Notes: a model not told the origin generated them from the sequence alone. A stretch of DNA of 64,000 nt from Geminicoccaceae bacterium (GCA_025999455.1 AP024683.1:2115501-2179500), one strand, 5' to 3'; counted from the first letter of the stretch, positions 26,118 through 35,512 are shown. Numbers and translations: made by a program.

Positions 26118-27743
26118 ATGACCCTGGTCGAGGCCCTGTTGCGCGCGCTCGAGGCGCGCGGCGCGCGCGAGATCTTCGGCATCCCGGGCGATTTCGCGCT
26201 GCCCTTCTTCAAGATCGCCGAAGAGAGCGCGATCCTGCCCGTGCACACCCTCTCGCACGAGCCGGCGGTGGGCTTCGCCGCCGACGCGGCGGCGCGTTTC
26301 CGCTCGGCCCCCTCGGTCGCGGCCGTGACCTGGGGGGCGGGGGCCTTCAACATCGTCAACGCGGTCGCCGCGGCCTATGCCGAGAAGTCACCGGTGGTCG
26401 TGATCTCGGGTGCTCCCGGCCGGCACGAGACGCGCTCGGGGCTCTTGCTCCACCACCAGGGCCCGCGCCTCGACACCCAGTTCCGGGTCTTCCAGGAGAT
26501 CACCGTGGCGCAGGCCCGGCTCGACGACCCGCGCACGGCACCTTCCGAGATCGCCCGCGTCCTGCAGGCGGCGGTCGAGGAGAGCCGGCCGGTCTATCTC
26601 GAGATCCCGCGCGACATGGTGGCGGTGCCGGTCGAGCCCGTCCCGGCACCGGTGCCCTGGCCCTTCGACCCCGAGGCGGTCGCGGCCTGCGCCGAGGCGG
26701 TGCTGGAGCGGCTCGGGCAAGCCGAGCGGCCGGTCCTTCTGGTCGACGTCGAGATCCGCCGCTTCGGCCTCGAGGCCGAGGTCGCCGAGCTCGCCCGGAG
26801 GCTCGCCATTCCCGTGGTCACGAGCTTCATGGGCCGCGGGCTCCTCTCCGAAGCCGACGCGCCGGTCGTCGGGACCTATCTCGGGCTCGCGGGCGATCCC
26901 ACGATCGCCGAGCTCGTCGAGGGCTCCGACGGGCTGCTCCTTCTGGGCGTCATCCTCTCCGACACGAATTTCGGGGTGAGCGCCGGCAAGATCGATCTCC
27001 GGCGCACGATCCGCGCCTGCGACCGCAGCGTGGCCATGGGCTTCCATCTGTTCCCGGACATCCCGCTGCGGGCGCTCGTCCGGGCGCTGCTCGAGCGGGC
27101 CCGGCCCTTGGGGGCCGCGGTCGCCGCCCCGCGGCCGACCGTGCCGCGCGGCCTCGTCGCCGACGACGAGCCGATCGGCCCGGACGACATCGCCCGCGGC
27201 ATCAACGACCTTTTCGCCCGCCACGGCGTGATGCCGATCGCCTGCGACGTGGGGGATTGCCTCTTCACCGCCATGTCGCTCGACCACGGGCCGCTCACCG
27301 CCCCCGCTTACTATGCCGGCATGGGCTACGGGGTGCCGGCCGGGATGGCGGCCCAGCTCGCCACCGGCAAGCGGGTGCTCGCGCTCGTGGGCGACGGGGC
27401 CTTCCAGATGACGGGCTGGGAGCTCGGCAATTGCCGCAAGCTCGGGATCGACCCGATCGTCGTCCTGTTCAACAATCGGAGCTGGGAGATGCTGCGCGTG
27501 TTCCAGCCCGAAAGCCGCTTCAACGATCTCGACGATTGGCGGTTCGCCGAGGCAGCCGCGGCCCTCGGCGGCGAGGGGCGGCGCGTGGTGACCCGGGCCG
27601 AGCTCGCCCGGGCGCTCGAGGACGCGGTCGCCCGCCGCGGCCGCTTCCAGCTCGTCGAGGCGATGATCCCGCGCGGCGTGATCTCGAACACGCTGCGCCG
27701 CTTCGTCGAGGGCGTGCAGAGCTTGCGCCGGGCGGTCGGGTGA
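26118..27743 (+). CDS. ipdC: Indolepyruvate/phenylpyruvate decarboxylase (thiamine diphosphate enzyme)
   Basis: A 541-aa ThDP decarboxylase that closely follows Azospirillum IpdC. Shared segments include FGIPGDFALPFFK, HTLSHEPAVGFAADAAAR with the catalytic Glu, VVVISGAP, SGLLLHHQG, VYLEIPRDMV, and the ThDP/Mg motif VVGDGAFQMTGWELGN-like at about residue 425. IpdC makes indole-3-acetaldehyde from indolepyruvate (auxin route) or phenylacetaldehyde from phenylpyruvate. The gene overlaps the Aas-like gene by 4 bases. Which substrate is used in vivo is not decided by sequence. Confidence 0.88.
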   Translation: MTLVEALLRALEARGAREIFGIPGDFALPFFKIAEESAILPVHTLSHEPAVGFAADAAARFRSAPSVAAVTWGAGAFNIVNAVAAAYAEKSPVVVISGAPGRHETRSGLLLHHQGPRLDTQFRVFQEITVAQARLDDPRTAPSEIARVLQAAVEESRPVYLEIPRDMVAVPVEPVPAPVPWPFDPEAVAACAEAVLERLGQAERPVLLVDVEIRRFGLEAEVAELARRLAIPVVTSFMGRGLLSEADAPVVGTYLGLAGDPTIAELVEGSDGLLLLGVILSDTNFGVSAGKIDLRRTIRACDRSVAMGFHLFPDIPLRALVRALLERARPLGAAVAAPRPTVPRGLVADDEPIGPDDIARGINDLFARHGVMPIACDVGDCLFTAMSLDHGPLTAPAYYAGMGYGVPAGMAAQLATGKRVLALVGDGAFQMTGWELGNCRKLGIDPIVVLFNNRSWEMLRVFQPESRFNDLDDWRFAEAAAALGGEGRRVVTRAELARALEDAVARRGRFQLVEAMIPRGVISNTLRRFVEGVQSLRRAVG

Positions 27744-30136
27744 GCGGCCAGCGACCCGACCCGGTCGAGGCGATCCGCGAGAGCGCCGAGGCGCGCCGAG
27801 CGGCGCTCTCGGGCTGGACGATCCGGATCGGGGCGGGGCTGCTCGTGGCACTCGCGCTCGTCGTCGGCGGCTCGGCCCTCTCGGATGCCCCGCGCACGGG
27901 CCTTCTGCTCGCCCTCCTCGTGGCCGGAGCGGGCGGCTTCGTGCTCGCCCTGCCGTTCCTCCCGGGGCCGATGATCCAGCGGGTCTTCCGAACACTCTTC
28001 CGGCTCCTGTTCTGCCTGGAGGTCCGGGGGGCGGAACGCTTCGGCTCGGCCGGTGCGCGGCGGATCCTGGTCGCCAACCACGTCTCCTTCCTCGACGGGC
28101 CGCTTCTGTTGGCCGCCCTTCCCGAGAACCCGGTCTTCGCGGTCTGGCACGATTGGCTCGCGCGTTGGTGGCTCGCACCCTTCCGCACGCCCCTGCGGCT
28201 CGTCCCGGTCGATCCCACGAAGCCGCTCGAGGCGCGGCGCATGGCCGAGCTCGTCGCCGCGGGTGTCCCGCTCGCGATCTTCCCGGAAGGCCGGATCACG
28301 GTCACGGGCGGGCTCATGAAGATCTACGCCGGGCCCGCCTGGATCGCCGATCGGGCGGGGGCGGCGATCGTGCCGGCGCGGATCGCGGGTGCGGAGCGGA
28401 CCTACTTCTCGCGCCTCACGGGCGGCCAGGTGCGGCGGCGGCTCTCGCCGAAGCTCCAGGTGACCCTGCTCGAGCCGCACCGGCTCGACCTGCCCGAGGA
28501 GCTCAAAGGCCGGGCCCGCCGGCAGCGGGCGGCGAGCCAACTCCACGACCTCCTCGTGGATGCGCTCTTCCGGACCTCGTCGCGCGGCTCGACCCTGTTC
28601 GAGGCGGTCCTGGACGCCCGCGCGCGGCACGGCGGGCGGCGGACCTTCGCCGAGGACGTGCGCGGCACCCGGCTCTCGCTCGACCGGCTCGTCCTGGGCG
28701 CGGTCCTGCTCGGGAGGCGGCTCGAGCAGGAGACGGTGCGCGGCGAGGCGGTCGGGCTCTTCCTCCCGAACGCCTGCGCGACGGTCGCGGCCTTCGCCGC
28801 CCTCCAGGCGATCGGGCGGGTGCCGGCGATGCTCAACTACGCCGCCGGCCCGGCCAACCTCCTGGCCGCCCTCGAGCTCGGCGGGATCGGCCTCGTCCTC
28901 GCGTCGCGAACCTTCGTCGAGCAGGCCCGGCTCGAGCGCGAGATCGCCGCGGTCGAGAGCCGGGCGCGGGTGATCTTCCTCGAGGACCTGCGCGCCGAAC
29001 TCGGCTTCGCCGCACGGCTCCGGGCGGTTCTCGACGCGCGCTTCGCCCGCCGCTTGCACCGCCGCTTCGCGGTCGAGCCGGGCGAGACCGCGGTCCTCCT
29101 CTTCACCTCGGGCTCGGAGGGACGGCCCAAGGGCGTGGCCCTCTCGCACGCCGCCCTGCTCGCGAACGCCGCCCAGGTCCAGGTGCTGTTCGACTTCGGC
29201 GCGCACGATCGCTGCTTCGCGGCGCTCCCGCTCTTCCACGGCTTCGGGCTTTTGGGCGGGCTCGTCCTGCCACTCCGGACCGGCACGCCCGTCTTCCTCT
29301 ATCCCTCACCTTTGCATTACCGGACGGTTTCCGAACTCGTCTACGGCACGAACGCGACGATCCTCTTCGGCACCGACACTTTCCTGCGCGGCTATGCGCG
29401 GGTCGCCGATCCTCTGGACTTCCGATCGGTCCGCTACCTCTTCGCGGGTGCGGAGCGGCTGCAGGAGGAGACCCGCAAGCTCTGGCAGGACCGCTTCGGG
29501 GTGCGGGTGCTCGAGGGCTACGGTGCGACCGAGACCGGCCCCGTGCTCGCCGTCAACACCCCCCACCACAACCGGCCCGGGACGGTGGGCCGGTTCCTGC
29601 CGGGGATCACCTGGCGGGTCGAGCCGGTCGCCGGGATCGAGGGTGGTGGGCGGCTCTTCGTGCGCGGGCCCAACCTCATGCGCGGCTATCTCGACCCGGC
29701 GCACCCGGGGGCCCTCCTGCCGCCCGAAGGCGGCTGGTACGACACGGGCGACATCGTCGCGGTCGACGCCGAGGGCTACGTCACGATCCTCGGCCGGGCC
29801 AAGCGCTTCGCGAAGGTGGGTGGCGAGATGGTGAGCCTGGCCGCGGCGGAGGAGCTCGCCGCCCGCGCCGCCCCGGATGAGGGCCACGCGGTGCTCGCCC
29901 TCGCCGATCCCAAGAAGGGCGAGCGGCTCGTCCTCGTCACGACCGCGCCGCGGCTCGCCCGCGCCGATCTTTTGCGCGTGGCGCACGAGCTCGGCGCGAG
30001 CGAGCTCCTGTTGCCGGCCGAGATCGTCCGGCTGGAGACCTTGCCGCGGCTCGCCACCGGCAAGCCCGACTATCCGGCGATCGCCCGGCTCCTGGCCGCA
30101 CCCACGTCCGCCGGGACCGAGCGGGCGGCCGGCTGA
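27740..30136 (+). CDS. aas: Aas-like bifunctional acyltransferase / acyl-ACP (acyl-CoA) synthetase
   Basis: A 798-aa two-domain protein. After two membrane helices (about 28-75) the PlsC-type acyltransferase has NHVSFLDG (His 114, Asp 119) and the phosphate-binding FPEGRIT. From about residue 300 an AMP-forming ligase has LLFTSGSEGRPKG (about 453), YGATETGPV and YDTGDIV with a C-terminal lysine region. This layout is that of Aas, which reacylates lysophospholipid with acyl-ACP. The start GTG overlaps the ipdC stop, so the two are coupled, an unexpected pairing. Confidence 0.85.
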   Translation: MSGQRPDPVEAIRESAEARRAALSGWTIRIGAGLLVALALVVGGSALSDAPRTGLLLALLVAGAGGFVLALPFLPGPMIQRVFRTLFRLLFCLEVRGAERFGSAGARRILVANHVSFLDGPLLLAALPENPVFAVWHDWLARWWLAPFRTPLRLVPVDPTKPLEARRMAELVAAGVPLAIFPEGRITVTGGLMKIYAGPAWIADRAGAAIVPARIAGAERTYFSRLTGGQVRRRLSPKLQVTLLEPHRLDLPEELKGRARRQRAASQLHDLLVDALFRTSSRGSTLFEAVLDARARHGGRRTFAEDVRGTRLSLDRLVLGAVLLGRRLEQETVRGEAVGLFLPNACATVAAFAALQAIGRVPAMLNYAAGPANLLAALELGGIGLVLASRTFVEQARLEREIAAVESRARVIFLEDLRAELGFAARLRAVLDARFARRLHRRFAVEPGETAVLLFTSGSEGRPKGVALSHAALLANAAQVQVLFDFGAHDRCFAALPLFHGFGLLGGLVLPLRTGTPVFLYPSPLHYRTVSELVYGTNATILFGTDTFLRGYARVADPLDFRSVRYLFAGAERLQEETRKLWQDRFGVRVLEGYGATETGPVLAVNTPHHNRPGTVGRFLPGITWRVEPVAGIEGGGRLFVRGPNLMRGYLDPAHPGALLPPEGGWYDTGDIVAVDAEGYVTILGRAKRFAKVGGEMVSLAAAEELAARAAPDEGHAVLALADPKKGERLVLVTTAPRLARADLLRVAHELGASELLLPAEIVRLETLPRLATGKPDYPAIARLLAAPTSAGTERAAG

Positions 30137-30143
30137 GCCGGGC

Positions 30144-31310
30144 TCAGGCGGCGAGCGCGGTCGGCTCGTCGCGGCGGGTGTCCAGGTACCAGCCGCGGTC
30201 GCGGACGATCGCCACGGCTTCGCTCGTGAAGCCGTTGAAGCCGGTCCGCAGCGCGTTCGAATAGGCGCCCATCATGCCGACCTCGAGCCAATCGCCCTCG
30301 CTCACCTCGCGGACGATCCGGTGCGGCCCCGGCATGCTGTCGATGCTGTCGCAGGTGGGCCCGTAGAGATCGAAATCCTCGATCTCGCCGTCCACCGGAC
30401 CCGAGGGGCGCACGAGGCGGATCGGGAACTGCGGGCCGATCCATTTGAGCTCGGCCAAGTTCCCGTAGACGCCGTCGTTCAGGTAGAGCGAACGGCCGCG
30501 CCGGAGTTCGACGCGGGTGAGCACCGAGGCCCCGTCGGCCACCAGGAGCCGGCCCGGCTCGCACTGCAGGCGGCAAGTCAGCCCGTGCGCCACGACGGCG
30601 CCCACGATCGAGGTCACGAAGGCCTCGAACTCGGGCTCGTCGCCCTTGTAAAGGGCCGGGAAGCCGCCGCCCACGTCGAGATGTTCGACGCCGCCCACCG
30701 CGTGCGCGACGTCCGCGGCGATCGCGATCGCCCGCTCGAAGGCCTCCGGGTCGACGCATTGCGAGCCCACGTGGAAGGTGAGGCCGAGCTCGGCCGCCAT
30801 GCCGCGCGCCCGGCGCAACAGACGAACGGCCTCGTCGCGTTCGACCCCGAACTTGCCGGTGAGCGACAGGAGCGAGCCCTGTCCGGGCACGGCCAGGCGC
30901 AAGAAGAGCTCGAGGTCCCGGGCCCGGTCGGTCGCGGCCACGATCTTGGCGAGCTCGTCCTCGTGGTCGAAGACGAAGCGCCGCACGCCGTGGCGGTGGT
31001 AGGCCTCGGCGATCGCCTCGGCACTCTTCACCGGGTGCATGAAGTGGCAGCGGGCCTGCGGCAAGAGGCGGCGGACGAGCCGCACCTCGCCGATCGAGGC
31101 GGTGTCGAAGTGCCGCACGCCGCCACGCCAGAGCGCCTCGAGGACGATCGGCGTGTCGTTGCACTTGACCGCGTAGAGGACGTCACCGGGGAACGCGGTC
31201 ACGACCTTTCGAGCCCGCGCCTCGATCAGGTGCGGTCGAACACAGACGACCGGGTTCTCCGGGGAGCGGAGAGCGAGCAGCGCCGCGGCGCTGCCGAAGG
31301 TGTCAGCCAT
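30144..31310 (-). CDS. Ornithine/lysine decarboxylase, fold III PLP enzyme
   Basis: A 388-aa alanine-racemase-fold decarboxylase. The PLP lysine is in LYAVKCND (about residue 49), with FDTASIGEVR, HVGSQC, the glycine loop LDVGGGFPALY, and the second-site Cys in GPTCDSID. It matches alphaproteobacterial ornithine/lysine decarboxylases that feed putrescine and cadaverine synthesis. ATG 31310 has GGGAGG 6 bases upstream. An in-frame ATG at 31403 would add 31 residues but coincides with the likely -10 box. Confidence 0.9.
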   Translation of the reverse strand: MADTFGSAAALLALRSPENPVVCVRPHLIEARARKVVTAFPGDVLYAVKCNDTPIVLEALWRGGVRHFDTASIGEVRLVRRLLPQARCHFMHPVKSAEAIAEAYHRHGVRRFVFDHEDELAKIVAATDRARDLELFLRLAVPGQGSLLSLTGKFGVERDEAVRLLRRARGMAAELGLTFHVGSQCVDPEAFERAIAIAADVAHAVGGVEHLDVGGGFPALYKGDEPEFEAFVTSIVGAVVAHGLTCRLQCEPGRLLVADGASVLTRVELRRGRSLYLNDGVYGNLAELKWIGPQFPIRLVRPSGPVDGEIEDFDLYGPTCDSIDSMPGPHRIVREVSEGDWLEVGMMGAYSNALRTGFNGFTSEAVAIVRDRGWYLDTRRDEPTALAA

Positions 31311-31773
31311 ACCGACCTCCCAACCCCTGGGGGAGTCAAGACGATCAGTCAGCCGCCGCCGCGCGCGCCGCAGTGCTTGGGCTTCCTTCTCGGGCCCGCG
31401 CATATGGGGTCGTTCGCGGCCCTTGTAAAGAGCAAATTTTCTCGCGCGCCGACAAAGCGTTACGAACGGCCTCGCGGTCGAACGGGGGTGACGGTCCGCC
31501 GTGGCAGCCGCGCGGCGGCCCGAACGCCTCGACGCGAGACGCGAGTCGCTCCTGCGGTGCGGGCTGCCGCGGCTGCCGCGGGGATCGGGAAGGCGGGTCG
31601 GCGAGCGGGCCCGGCTGCCGCGGCGGGCAGGGCAGCCGCGGCGGAGCGTTCGCCGCGCCGTGCGGAGGGGCGGATGGTCGGCGCGCAAGAGGGGCGTGCC
31701 GCCGCGGGGCATGACAAAGTGGGCGCGCCGCGTGTAAGTGCGCGCGGACGAGAACGCTCCGGGGGAGGCTCCG
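31311..31773. other. Divergent intergenic region, decarboxylase / TRAP transporter
   Basis: These 463 bases hold the promoter for the decarboxylase (31401-31429). Between about 31555 and 31645 is an extremely GC-rich patch with three direct copies of GGCTGCCGCGG and one inverted copy (CAGCCGCGGC). Open frames here look like chance. Alphaproteobacterial ornithine decarboxylase genes often carry a speF RNA element; I cannot recognise one by eye. Confidence 0.4.
31401..31429 (-). promoter_or_regulatory. Probable promoter of the ornithine decarboxylase gene
   Basis: On the minus strand TTTACA (31424-31429) and CATATG (31401-31406) are 17 bases apart in an AT-richer spot (GAAAATTTGCTCTTTACAAG). 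This leaves a leader of about 85 bases before ATG 31310. Confidence 0.45.
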
Positions 31774-32763
31774 ATGCTCCGACGTCGTTTCTTGGCGACC
31801 GCCGCCGGCACGGTGGCGATGCCCTACGTGTTGCGCGGTGCGGCCGCCCAGACCGTCACCTTGAACGGTGCCGTCCAGTTCAACGACGATCACGCCTTCA
31901 CCAAAGCGCTGACCCGCTTCGCCGAGCTCGTGAAGCAATATTACGGCAAGCCGATCGAGTTCGTGCTCCACAAGAACAGCGCACTCGGCCTCGAGAAGCA
32001 ATATTTCGAGTACATGGCACAGGGCCAGGCGGTCGACTACGCGATCGTCTCGCCGGCGCACATGTCGACCTTCAGCAAGGCGGCACCCTTCATCGACGCA
32101 CCGTTCCTGTTCCGCGATCTCGCCCATTGGAACAAGGTGCTCGAAGCGGATCTCCTGGCTCCGATCGCCCAGGAGATCGAGAAGCGCGCCCAGGTCATGC
32201 TGATCGGCTATGCCGGCGGTGGGGTGCGCAACATCTTCGCCCGCCGGCCGCTTCGGACGATGGCCGACCTCAAGGGCCTCAAGATCCGCGTGCAGGGTGC
32301 GCCGATCTGGTCGCGGACCTTCGCCGCGGCCGGCATGGCGCCCACCGTCATCGCCTACAACGAGATCTACAACGCCATCCAGAACGGCGTGATCGAGGCC
32401 GGCGAGAACGAGGCGGCCGGTGTCGAGCAGATGAAGTTCTACGAGGTGGCGCCCAAGCTCTCGCTCACCCAGCACGCCATCACGATCCGGCCGATCTGCT
32501 TCTCGGCGAAGACCTTCGCCAACCTGCCCAAGGATCTGCAGGAGGCGATCCGCCGCGCCGGCAAGGAGGCCGGGACCTACGGCCGGCAGGTCGAATCGAG
32601 CGAGGACGGTGCCAAGCTCGAGGCCCTGGAGAAGGCCGGCAAGCTCGAGCGCGTGCCGTTCGCCGACCGCGAGGCCATGAAGAAGGCGGTCGAGCCCGTC
32701 ATGGCGGCCTACGCCAAGGAGATCGAGGCGGACGCCATCTACGCCAAGATCAACGCGATCTGA
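31774..32763 (+). CDS. dctP: TRAP transporter substrate-binding protein (DctP family)
   Basis: A 329-aa periplasmic receptor of a TRAP transporter. The N-terminus MLRRRFLATAAGTVAMPYV has a twin-arginine-like signal, cleaved near GAAAQ. The fold is typical: TFSKAAPFIDAPFLFRD, GLKIRVQGAPIWSRTF with the carboxylate-binding Arg, and GVIEAGENEAAGVEQ. ATG 31774 has GGGGGAGG upstream. It precedes dctQ and dctM in an operon. The substrate is probably an organic acid. Confidence 0.93.
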   Translation: MLRRRFLATAAGTVAMPYVLRGAAAQTVTLNGAVQFNDDHAFTKALTRFAELVKQYYGKPIEFVLHKNSALGLEKQYFEYMAQGQAVDYAIVSPAHMSTFSKAAPFIDAPFLFRDLAHWNKVLEADLLAPIAQEIEKRAQVMLIGYAGGGVRNIFARRPLRTMADLKGLKIRVQGAPIWSRTFAAAGMAPTVIAYNEIYNAIQNGVIEAGENEAAGVEQMKFYEVAPKLSLTQHAITIRPICFSAKTFANLPKDLQEAIRRAGKEAGTYGRQVESSEDGAKLEALEKAGKLERVPFADREAMKKAVEPVMAAYAKEIEADAIYAKINAI

Positions 32764-32821
32764 GTTTTTTCGGGGGGCGGTGCCGCGGTATCGCCCCCGA
32801 CCGTCCGCGGGGAGGGAAGGT

Positions 32822-33325
32822 ATGCGCGACGGCCGGCGCGGGCCGTTGACGGTGCTCAACGATGCGCTCGCGACGATCCTCAGAGCACTCCTCGTCGTCG
32901 CCGTCGCCGTCCTCGTGATCCCGGTGAGCCTGCAGATCTTCTCACGCTACACGGCGCTCATCCCCTCCTACATCTGGACCGAGGAGATGGCCCGCTTCCT
33001 CTTCATCTGGGCCATCATGCTCGGGGCCATGCTGGGCGTGCGCGAGGGCACGCATCTCCTGGTCGACCTCTGGCCGCCCGGTGGAGCCCGCCGGCAGGCG
33101 ATCCTCGATCTCGTCGCCGACCTCGCGATCGCCGTGCTCGCCGGCGTGTTCGTCTGGTGGGGCTGGCGGTTCACCGAGGGGGCCTTCTACCGGATCAGCG
33201 AGCTCGCCGAACTGCCCCTCTGGCTCATCCACGTGGCCTGGCCGATCACCGGGCTCGTCTGGTTCTTCTTCCTCCTCGAGCGCGTGCTCGAGGATCTGCG
33301 CATCCTGCGCGGGGACGCCGCATGA
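32822..33325 (+). CDS. dctQ: TRAP transporter small permease (DctQ family)
   Basis: A 167-aa four-helix membrane protein of the DctQ type. It has TM1 LVVAVAVLVIPVSLQIFSRY, the conserved WTEEMARFLFIWAIMLGAML in TM2, GTHLLVDLWP, and two C-terminal helices. ATG 32822 follows a strong GGGAGGGAAGG. It links the receptor DctP with the large subunit DctM and overlaps the dctM start by 4 bases. Confidence 0.93.
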   Translation: MRDGRRGPLTVLNDALATILRALLVVAVAVLVIPVSLQIFSRYTALIPSYIWTEEMARFLFIWAIMLGAMLGVREGTHLLVDLWPPGGARRQAILDLVADLAIAVLAGVFVWWGWRFTEGAFYRISELAELPLWLIHVAWPITGLVWFFFLLERVLEDLRILRGDAA

Positions 33326-34647
33326 TCCCGGGTGCCGCGGTCCTCTCGCCGGGGGAGGCGGCGATCCTCCTCTTCGGCGTCTTCTTCGCGCTCCTCGTGC
33401 TGCGCGTGCCGGTCGCCTTCGCGCTCGCCCTGGCTTGCCTGCCGCCGCTCTTGATCGAGCCCCGGCTCTCGCCCTTCGTCCTCGTCCAGGAAACCTTCAA
33501 CGCCTACAACAGCTTCATCCTCCTGGCCGTCCCGTTCTTCCTCTTGACCGCCAACCTCATGAACGTGGGCGGCATCACCGAGCGGCTCGTGCGCCTCGCC
33601 AAAACGATGGTCGGCCACCGCCCGGGCGGGCTCGCCCAGGTCAATGTCGTGCTCTCGATCCTTTTCGCCGGGATCTCGGGAAGCTCGACCGCCGATGCCG
33701 CCTCGACCTCGCGGCTTTTGATCCCGGCCCAGGTCAAGGAGGGCTACGGGCCGGCCTTCTCGGCCGCGATCACCGCCGTGTCGGCCGTGCTCGCGGTGAT
33801 CATCCCGCCCTCGATCCTGATGATCGTCTGGGGCGGGATCCTCACGACCTCGATCGGGGCACTCTTCCTCGCGGGCATCGTTCCGGGGCTGCTCCTGGGC
33901 CTCGTGCAGCTCGCCACGGTGCACGGGCTCGCGATCCTGCGCGGCTACCCGACCGACGCGCGTGCCTCCTGGGGCAAGCTCGCCCGGGCGCTCGTCCGCT
34001 CGCTACCGGCGCTCACCACCCCGCTCATCATCATCGGCGGCAAGATCTTCGGCTGGTTCACGGCGACCGAGAGCGCCTGCATCGCCGTCCTCTACGCGAC
34101 CTTGCTCTCGGTCTTCGTCTACCGCGAGATGGACCTCGCGGGCCTGCACCGGGCGCTGCTCGATACCGGCCGGCTCGCCTCGGTGGCACTCTTCTGCGTC
34201 GGGACCGCTTCGGCCTTCGGCTGGCTCTTGGCCTACTACCAGATCCCCAAGATCCTGCTCGAAGGGGTCACGAGCTGGGGGATGGGCTTCACCGCGACGG
34301 GCCTCTTCATCGCCGGGGCGTTCCTCGTCGTGGGTCTCTTCTTGGACGCGATCCCGGCGATCATCATCGTGGGCACGATCCTCCAGCCGCTCGCCCAGAG
34401 CGTCGGTATGGACCCGGTCCATTTCGCGATCATCGGCATCGTGAGCCTCGCCTTCGGGCTGGTCACCCCGCCCTACGGGCTCTGCCTCATGATCGCCTGC
34501 CACGTCGCCGGGATCCGGGTCGTGGACGCCTTGAAGGACGTGGCGATCCTGCTCGCGCCCATGCTCGGGGTGCTCGTGGCGCTGATCGCTTTCCCCGAGA
34601 TCGTCCTCTTCTTGCCGCGGCTGATCTCGCCCGAGTTCCTGCGCTGA
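33322..34647 (+). CDS. dctM: TRAP transporter large permease (DctM family)
   Basis: A 441-aa membrane protein with about twelve helices that carries substrate in symport with Na+ or H+. Typical DctM segments are FALALACLPPLL, FILLAVPFFLLTANLMN, FAGISGSSTADAAS, IIPPSILMIVWGGI, FTATESACIAVLYA and GLVTPPYGLCLMIA. It is translationally coupled to dctQ (ATGA overlap). The three genes form a complete TRAP system. Confidence 0.95.
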   Translation: MIPGAAVLSPGEAAILLFGVFFALLVLRVPVAFALALACLPPLLIEPRLSPFVLVQETFNAYNSFILLAVPFFLLTANLMNVGGITERLVRLAKTMVGHRPGGLAQVNVVLSILFAGISGSSTADAASTSRLLIPAQVKEGYGPAFSAAITAVSAVLAVIIPPSILMIVWGGILTTSIGALFLAGIVPGLLLGLVQLATVHGLAILRGYPTDARASWGKLARALVRSLPALTTPLIIIGGKIFGWFTATESACIAVLYATLLSVFVYREMDLAGLHRALLDTGRLASVALFCVGTASAFGWLLAYYQIPKILLEGVTSWGMGFTATGLFIAGAFLVVGLFLDAIPAIIIVGTILQPLAQSVGMDPVHFAIIGIVSLAFGLVTPPYGLCLMIACHVAGIRVVDALKDVAILLAPMLGVLVALIAFPEIVLFLPRLISPEFLR

Positions 34648-34671
34648 GGCCGGGCCGGACCGCGCCGCCCC

Positions 34672-35460
34672 TCAGGCGATCCCGAACGCCCGGTGGACCT
34701 GGGCCACGACGGCGCGCGGCAGCTGCAGGCGGGAGGCGAGCGTTTCGAGGTAGGCGCGCTCGGCCGGGGTGTCGACCTCGATCGCGAGCAGCGAGGCGGC
34801 GTAGACCTCGACCGCGACTTCGGGGCCGGGGACGGCGCGGACGATCGCGTCGAGGTCGAGCGGCCGGCGAAGCTCCTCTTCGACGAACCGGCGGGTCTCC
34901 TCGTCGGCGCCGATCTCCTCGAGCTTGCCGGTGATCCGGGCGATCTCCTGCGCGTCGATCTCGCCGTCGGCCTTGGCGGCAGCCGCCATCGCGCGGACCA
35001 ACAACAGCGCCGTGTCGTCGGAAGCGAGCTGCTCGAGGGCCGGCGGCTCGGCACCGGCCGCCGCCGCCCGGTTCTGTTGCGCCGCTTGCAACGCCGCCAC
35101 GGCGAGGCTGCCGAGCAGTGCCAGCGCCCCGCCGCCCAGTGCACCTTTGCGGCCGCCCAAGACCGCGCCGACGATCGCGCCGAGCCCGCCCACGGTCACC
35201 GGGTCGTTGCTCTTGATCGCCTCGCCGGCGCGGCCGGCCGATTGTTGGAGGCCACCCACGACCTGACCGAGAAGGCCGCCGAGCCCGCCGCCGGCCGTGC
35301 CCTGACGCTCGCCGCCGAGCACGCCGGCGAGCTGACCCAACAGCCCGCTCTGCTGGCCGCCGAGCCCTTGCGGGCCGAGCGCGTTCTGCAGGCGCGCGCC
35401 GGTCGACTCGGTCATCCCCGCCTGCAGGAGGGAATCGAGCAGGCGCTTGGCGTCGAGCAT
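34672..35460 (-). CDS. DUF533 (TerB-like) protein
   Basis: A 262-aa protein of the DUF533/YebE group. The N-terminal 90 residues are Gly/Leu/Gln-rich low-complexity (GLGGLLGQVVGGLQQ). A probable membrane helix follows at about 105-130 (LGGGALALLGSLAVAALQAA). The C-terminal TerB-like domain has LLVRAMAAAAKADGEIDAQE, a metal-binding-like Asp/Glu pattern, and LEIDTPAERAYLETLA-like sequence. DUF533 proteins are inner-membrane proteins of unknown function. ATG 35460 was chosen because an upstream start only adds 8 atypical residues. Confidence 0.82.
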   Translation of the reverse strand: MLDAKRLLDSLLQAGMTESTGARLQNALGPQGLGGQQSGLLGQLAGVLGGERQGTAGGGLGGLLGQVVGGLQQSAGRAGEAIKSNDPVTVGGLGAIVGAVLGGRKGALGGGALALLGSLAVAALQAAQQNRAAAAGAEPPALEQLASDDTALLLVRAMAAAAKADGEIDAQEIARITGKLEEIGADEETRRFVEEELRRPLDLDAIVRAVPGPEVAVEVYAASLLAIEVDTPAERAYLETLASRLQLPRAVVAQVHRAFGIA

Positions 35461-35512
35461 CGGTGGGTCCTCCCCTTCGGACACGAACCTTACCTGCCGG
35501 GGAGGGGAACGA

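Noticed and set aside
32752-32775. A terminator after dctP (AGATC-AACGC-GATCT followed by GAG and six T)
   Set aside because: The stem is only 5 base pairs and the T-run is displaced. It lies inside an operon whose next gene has a strong ribosome site. At most it is a weak attenuator.
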